Part shown: positions 6,567 to 9,220 of the stretch, piece by piece
How positions within the stretch are numbered: position 1 is the stretch's first letter
How the letters are laid out: every line of letters starts with the position of its first letter
DNA from: Gammaproteobacteria bacterium
GTDB taxonomy: Bacteria; Pseudomonadota; Gammaproteobacteria; Pseudomonadales; Pseudomonadaceae
Reading direction: 5' to 3'
Length of the DNA stretch: 9,220 nt
Assembly: GCA_012513235.1 (NCBI GenBank)
Contig: JAAZCO010000027.1
Location: forward strand, 1 to 9,220
Position numbers and translations under genes: made by a program
Notes under the pieces: generated by a model
Seen by the model: the letters and a program-made list of their open reading frames with translations, nothing else
What the model was told of the DNA's origin: nothing
The model's database searches: none

Positions 6567-6596
6567 TTGACCTAAGCAGCTTTCAACCTATATATA
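6567..6596 (+). promoter_or_regulatory. topA: Likely sigma70 promoter of topA
   Basis: TTGACC (6567-6572, five of six matches to TTGACA) is followed after 16 bases by TATATA (6589-6594), or after 18 bases by an overlapping TATATA (6591-6596). A second -10-like TATAAA is at 6604-6609. Transcription would start near 6602-6616, leaving a leader of about 75-90 bases before the topA start codon. This is the best -35/-10 pair in the window. Confidence 0.6.
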
Positions 6597-6628
6597 GCCT
6601 CACTATAAAGTAAGTTATCGTATTTTTT

Positions 6629-6661
6629 GTGATATTGAGCCTGTCGTTACAGGTGTGTCAC
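6629..6661 (+). promoter_or_regulatory. Possible stem-loop in the topA leader
   Basis: cctgt (6640-6644) pairs with acagg (6649-6653) around cgtt. An outer stem gtgat (6629-6633) can pair with gtcac (6657-6661), including one T-G pair, across a small internal loop. It ends 28 bases before the topA start, and no T-run follows. It may be a leader structure of no consequence; a regulatory role is only a guess. Confidence 0.25.
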
Positions 6662-6689
6662 TTTATCTATTCCAGGAATATTCTGAGCA

Positions 6690-9220
6690 ATGAGCAAATC
6701 GCTGGTTATCGTAGAGTCCCCCGCAAAAGCGAAGACAATCAACAAATACTTAGGTAATGAGTATGTGGTGAAGTCGAGCGTGGGTCACATTCGTGATTTA
6801 CCGACAAGTGGCGGTTCTGCTGCTGGTAAAGAGCCGGCTAAGCGCGCGAAAGCTGCAGACACTGCACAATTAACGCCCAAAGAAAAAGCCATGCGCACTT
6901 TGGTTGCCAGAATGGGGATTGATCCTGAAAATGACTGGAAAGCGCGTTACGAAATTCTGCCTGGTAAAGAAAAGGTTATCGAAGAGCTGCGCCGTTTAGC
7001 TAAAGACGCCGACACTATTTATCTCGCGACGGACTTGGACCGTGAGGGTGAGGCGATTGCTTGGCACTTGCGTGAAGCCATTGGTGGCGATGACAGTCGT
7101 TATAAGCGTGTGGTGTTTAACGAAATTACTGAGAAGGCCATTCAAGGTGCTTTTGCTGAGCCAGGCCAGTTGGATATTGATCAGGTCAATGCTCAACAAG
7201 CGCGTCGTTTCTTAGACCGTGTCGTGGGTTTTATGGTCTCGCCCTTGCTGTGGAAAAAAGTTGCGCGTGGTTTGTCTGCGGGTCGTGTGCAGTCGGTGGC
7301 TGTTAAGCTGGTGGTCGAGCGCGAGAAAGAGATTCGAGCGTTTATTCCTGAAGAGTTTTGGCAGGTGCACGCGGATTTACATAACGCAGATAAAATCAAT
7401 ACACGTTTTGAAGTGATGCGTGATGCGGGTAAAGCCTTTCGGCCGGTCAGTAAAGAGCAAACTGATGCGGCATTGGCAGTGCTGGAAAAGTCAGCCTACT
7501 CAGTGGTTAAACGTGAAGATAAGCCCACCAGTAGCCGTCCGAGTGCACCTTATATCACTTCGACTTTGCAGCAAGCAGCCAGTACTCGTTTAGGTTTTGG
7601 CGTGAAGAAAACCATGATGCTGGCGCAGCGTTTGTATGAAGCCGGTTACATTACCTATATGCGTACTGACTCAACCAATATTTCTAACGATGCCATTGAA
7701 ATGGTGCGTGGTTTTATTGAAAAAGAGTTTGGTAAGAAATACCTGTTGGGCGCGCCTGTGTTGTATAGCAGTAAGCAAGGCGCACAAGAGGCGCACGAAG
7801 CGATTCGTCCTTCTGATGTCAATGTGCAAACCTCGATGCTTAAAGGTATGGAGCGTGACTCTGAGCGCTTGTATGAGTTGATTTGGCGTCAGTTTGTGGC
7901 GTGTCAAATGCCACCAGCTGAGTACATCGCCACCAGCTTAACCGTTGAAGCAGCGCAATTTGAATTGCGTGCACGCGGTCGTATCTTGAAATTTGATGGT
8001 TATACCAAGGTGCAGCCACAGCAAGGTAAGGGTGCGGAAGATGCAGTCTTGCCTGATTTGAAAAAAGGCGATGTGCTGAGCTTAGTCAAGCTTGATCCTA
8101 CACAGCACTTTACTAAGCCGCCGGCGCGTTTCAGTGAGGCGAGCTTGGTGAAAGAACTGGAGAAGCAGGGTATTGGTCGACCTTCAACCTATGCTGCTAT
8201 TATTTCTACCATTCAAGACCGTGGTTATGTAGCTTTACAAAATCGTCGATTCTATGCGGAAAAGATGGGTGATATTGTCACCGAGCGACTGGGCGAAAGC
8301 TTTGCAAATCTGATGGATTACAGCTTTACCGCGCAAATGGAAGAGCGTTTAGACCATGTTGCACATGGTGAGTTGCAGTGGAAACAGTTGCTAGATGAGT
8401 TTTACAGCGACTTCAAAAGCAAGCTTGAGGCAGCCGACTCAACAGAGAACGGTATGCGTGAAAACGCGCCCACCATGACCGATATCCCATGTAAGGAATG
8501 TGGCCGCCCTATGATGATTCGCACCGCTTCAACCGGTGTGTTTTTAGGCTGTTCAGGTTACAGCTTGCCACCCAAAGAGCGTTGCAAGTCAACGATGAAC
8601 TTGGTGCCAGGCAATGAAATTGCTGAAGATGACGAAGGTGAGTCTGAGTCATTGTTGCTGCGTAATAAGCGTCGTTGCACCAAGTGCGATACGGCGATGG
8701 ATGCGTACTTGCTGGATGAAACGCATAAGTTACATGTGTGTGGTAATAACCCTGATTGCACCGGTTTTGCCATGGAAGAAGGGCAGTTCCGCATTAAAGG
8801 CTATGAAGGTCCAAGTCTTGAATGCGATAAGTGCAGCAGTGAGATGCAATTAAAAACCGGCCGTTTTGGTAAGTATTTTGGTTGCACCAATACTGAATGT
8901 AAAAACACACGTAAGTTATTACGCAGTGGTGAAGCTGCGCCGCCTAAGATGGATCCGGTGCCGATGCCTGAATTGAAGTGCATCAACGTTGACGACACTT
9001 ATGTGTTGCGCGATGGTGCTTCAGGTATGTTCTTGGCCGCCAGTCAATTTCCGAAAAAGCGTGAAACTCGAGCGCCGTTGGTGCTTGAATTGCTGCCGCA
9101 TAAAAAGGAAATTGACCCCAAGCACTCGTACTTATTCAGCGCGCCGACCCATGATCCTGATGGTGAGCCAACGGTAATTCGTTACAGTCGTAAAACCAAA
9201 GAGCAGTATGTGCAGTCAGA
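6690..9220 (+). CDS. topA: DNA topoisomerase I, 3' end cut off by window edge
   Basis: Type IA topoisomerase that relaxes negative supercoils by nicking one strand through a 5'-phosphotyrosine link. The frame stays open for 843 codons to the window end; with family members near 868 residues, about 25 are missing. The N-terminal Toprim domain opens MSKSLVIVESPAKAK, with catalytic E9. The metal-binding DxDxE is D115, D117, E119 in ATDLDREGEAIAWHL. The active-site tyrosine is Y323 in AGYITYMRTDS (E. coli Y319). LSAGRVQSVAV and GIGRPSTYAAII are further family motifs. Three C-terminal tetracysteine zinc ribbons follow: C601/C604/C621/C632, C663/C666/C684/C690 and C712/C715/C732/C737. An in-frame TGA at 6684-6686 lies just before the ATG, so this start is forced. 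The only Shine-Dalgarno candidate, AGGA (6674-6677), is 12 bases away, which is unusually far. A promoter-like pair sits about 100 bases upstream. Confidence 0.98.
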   Translation, partial: MSKSLVIVESPAKAKTINKYLGNEYVVKSSVGHIRDLPTSGGSAAGKEPAKRAKAADTAQLTPKEKAMRTLVARMGIDPENDWKARYEILPGKEKVIEELRRLAKDADTIYLATDLDREGEAIAWHLREAIGGDDSRYKRVVFNEITEKAIQGAFAEPGQLDIDQVNAQQARRFLDRVVGFMVSPLLWKKVARGLSAGRVQSVAVKLVVEREKEIRAFIPEEFWQVHADLHNADKINTRFEVMRDAGKAFRPVSKEQTDAALAVLEKSAYSVVKREDKPTSSRPSAPYITSTLQQAASTRLGFGVKKTMMLAQRLYEAGYITYMRTDSTNISNDAIEMVRGFIEKEFGKKYLLGAPVLYSSKQGAQEAHEAIRPSDVNVQTSMLKGMERDSERLYELIWRQFVACQMPPAEYIATSLTVEAAQFELRARGRILKFDGYTKVQPQQGKGAEDAVLPDLKKGDVLSLVKLDPTQHFTKPPARFSEASLVKELEKQGIGRPSTYAAIISTIQDRGYVALQNRRFYAEKMGDIVTERLGESFANLMDYSFTAQMEERLDHVAHGELQWKQLLDEFYSDFKSKLEAADSTENGMRENAPTMTDIPCKECGRPMMIRTASTGVFLGCSGYSLPPKERCKSTMNLVPGNEIAEDDEGESESLLLRNKRRCTKCDTAMDAYLLDETHKLHVCGNNPDCTGFAMEEGQFRIKGYEGPSLECDKCSSEMQLKTGRFGKYFGCTNTECKNTRKLLRSGEAAPPKMDPVPMPELKCINVDDTYVLRDGASGMFLAASQFPKKRETRAPLVLELLPHKKEIDPKHSYLFSAPTHDPDGEPTVIRYSRKTKEQYVQS

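Noticed and set aside
1..9220. Mobile element, prophage, defence, toxin-antitoxin or CRISPR system
   Set aside because: No transposase, integrase, repeat array, paired small ORFs or target-site duplications are visible; almost all sequence belongs to conserved housekeeping genes.

Overview
The window looks like ordinary core chromosome of a gammaproteobacterium in or near the Pseudomonadaceae. The gene order is uup, a convergent universal stress gene, fadB-fadA, a small DUF1653 gene and topA. From memory this matches the Pseudomonas aeruginosa PA3019 (uup), PA3017 (usp), PA3014-PA3013 (fadBA5), PA3012, PA3011 (topA) neighbourhood. The protein N-termini are Pseudomonas-like (FadA begins MSLNPRDAVIVDFGRTPMGR, TopA begins MSKSLVIVESPAKAKTINKY). 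By eye the G+C is only about half, and TTA/TTG leucine and A/T-ending codons are common. That is low for classical Pseudomonas and suggests a low-GC branch of the family; the species cannot be named from this sequence.

Layout. 2-1894 (+) is almost all of uup, missing only a few N-terminal codons at the window edge. It ends at a hairpin terminator (1952-1987) shared with the convergent usp gene (2000-2449, -). A 440-base divergent region (2450-2889) separates usp from the fatty-acid operon. It holds a perfect TATAAT box, a sequence that fits the PsrA operator consensus just downstream of it, two leader hairpins and a doubtful 30-codon ORF. fadB (2890-5037) and fadA (5068-6243) follow as a two-gene operon that ends in a strong intrinsic terminator (6260-6289). 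A DUF1653 gene (6305-6547) starts only 15 bases beyond that terminator. After a 142-base gap with a promoter-like sequence comes topA (6690 to the window end), which lacks roughly its last 25 codons.

How the genes work together. FadB and FadA form the alpha2-beta2 trifunctional complex that does the last three steps of each beta-oxidation round: hydration, NAD-dependent oxidation and thiolysis. The candidate PsrA site suggests derepression by long-chain acyl-CoA. Uup (ABC-F ATPase acting at the ribosome or on branched DNA) and TopA (relaxation of negative supercoils) are housekeeping functions with no evident pathway link to the fad operon.

I found no mobile element, CRISPR array, toxin-antitoxin pair, defence gene, tRNA or rRNA, and no evidence of an undescribed system. 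The most interesting material is regulatory: the fadB leader and promoter, and the placement of the DUF1653 gene behind a terminator. The five main reading frames are open and their checked catalytic residues are intact.
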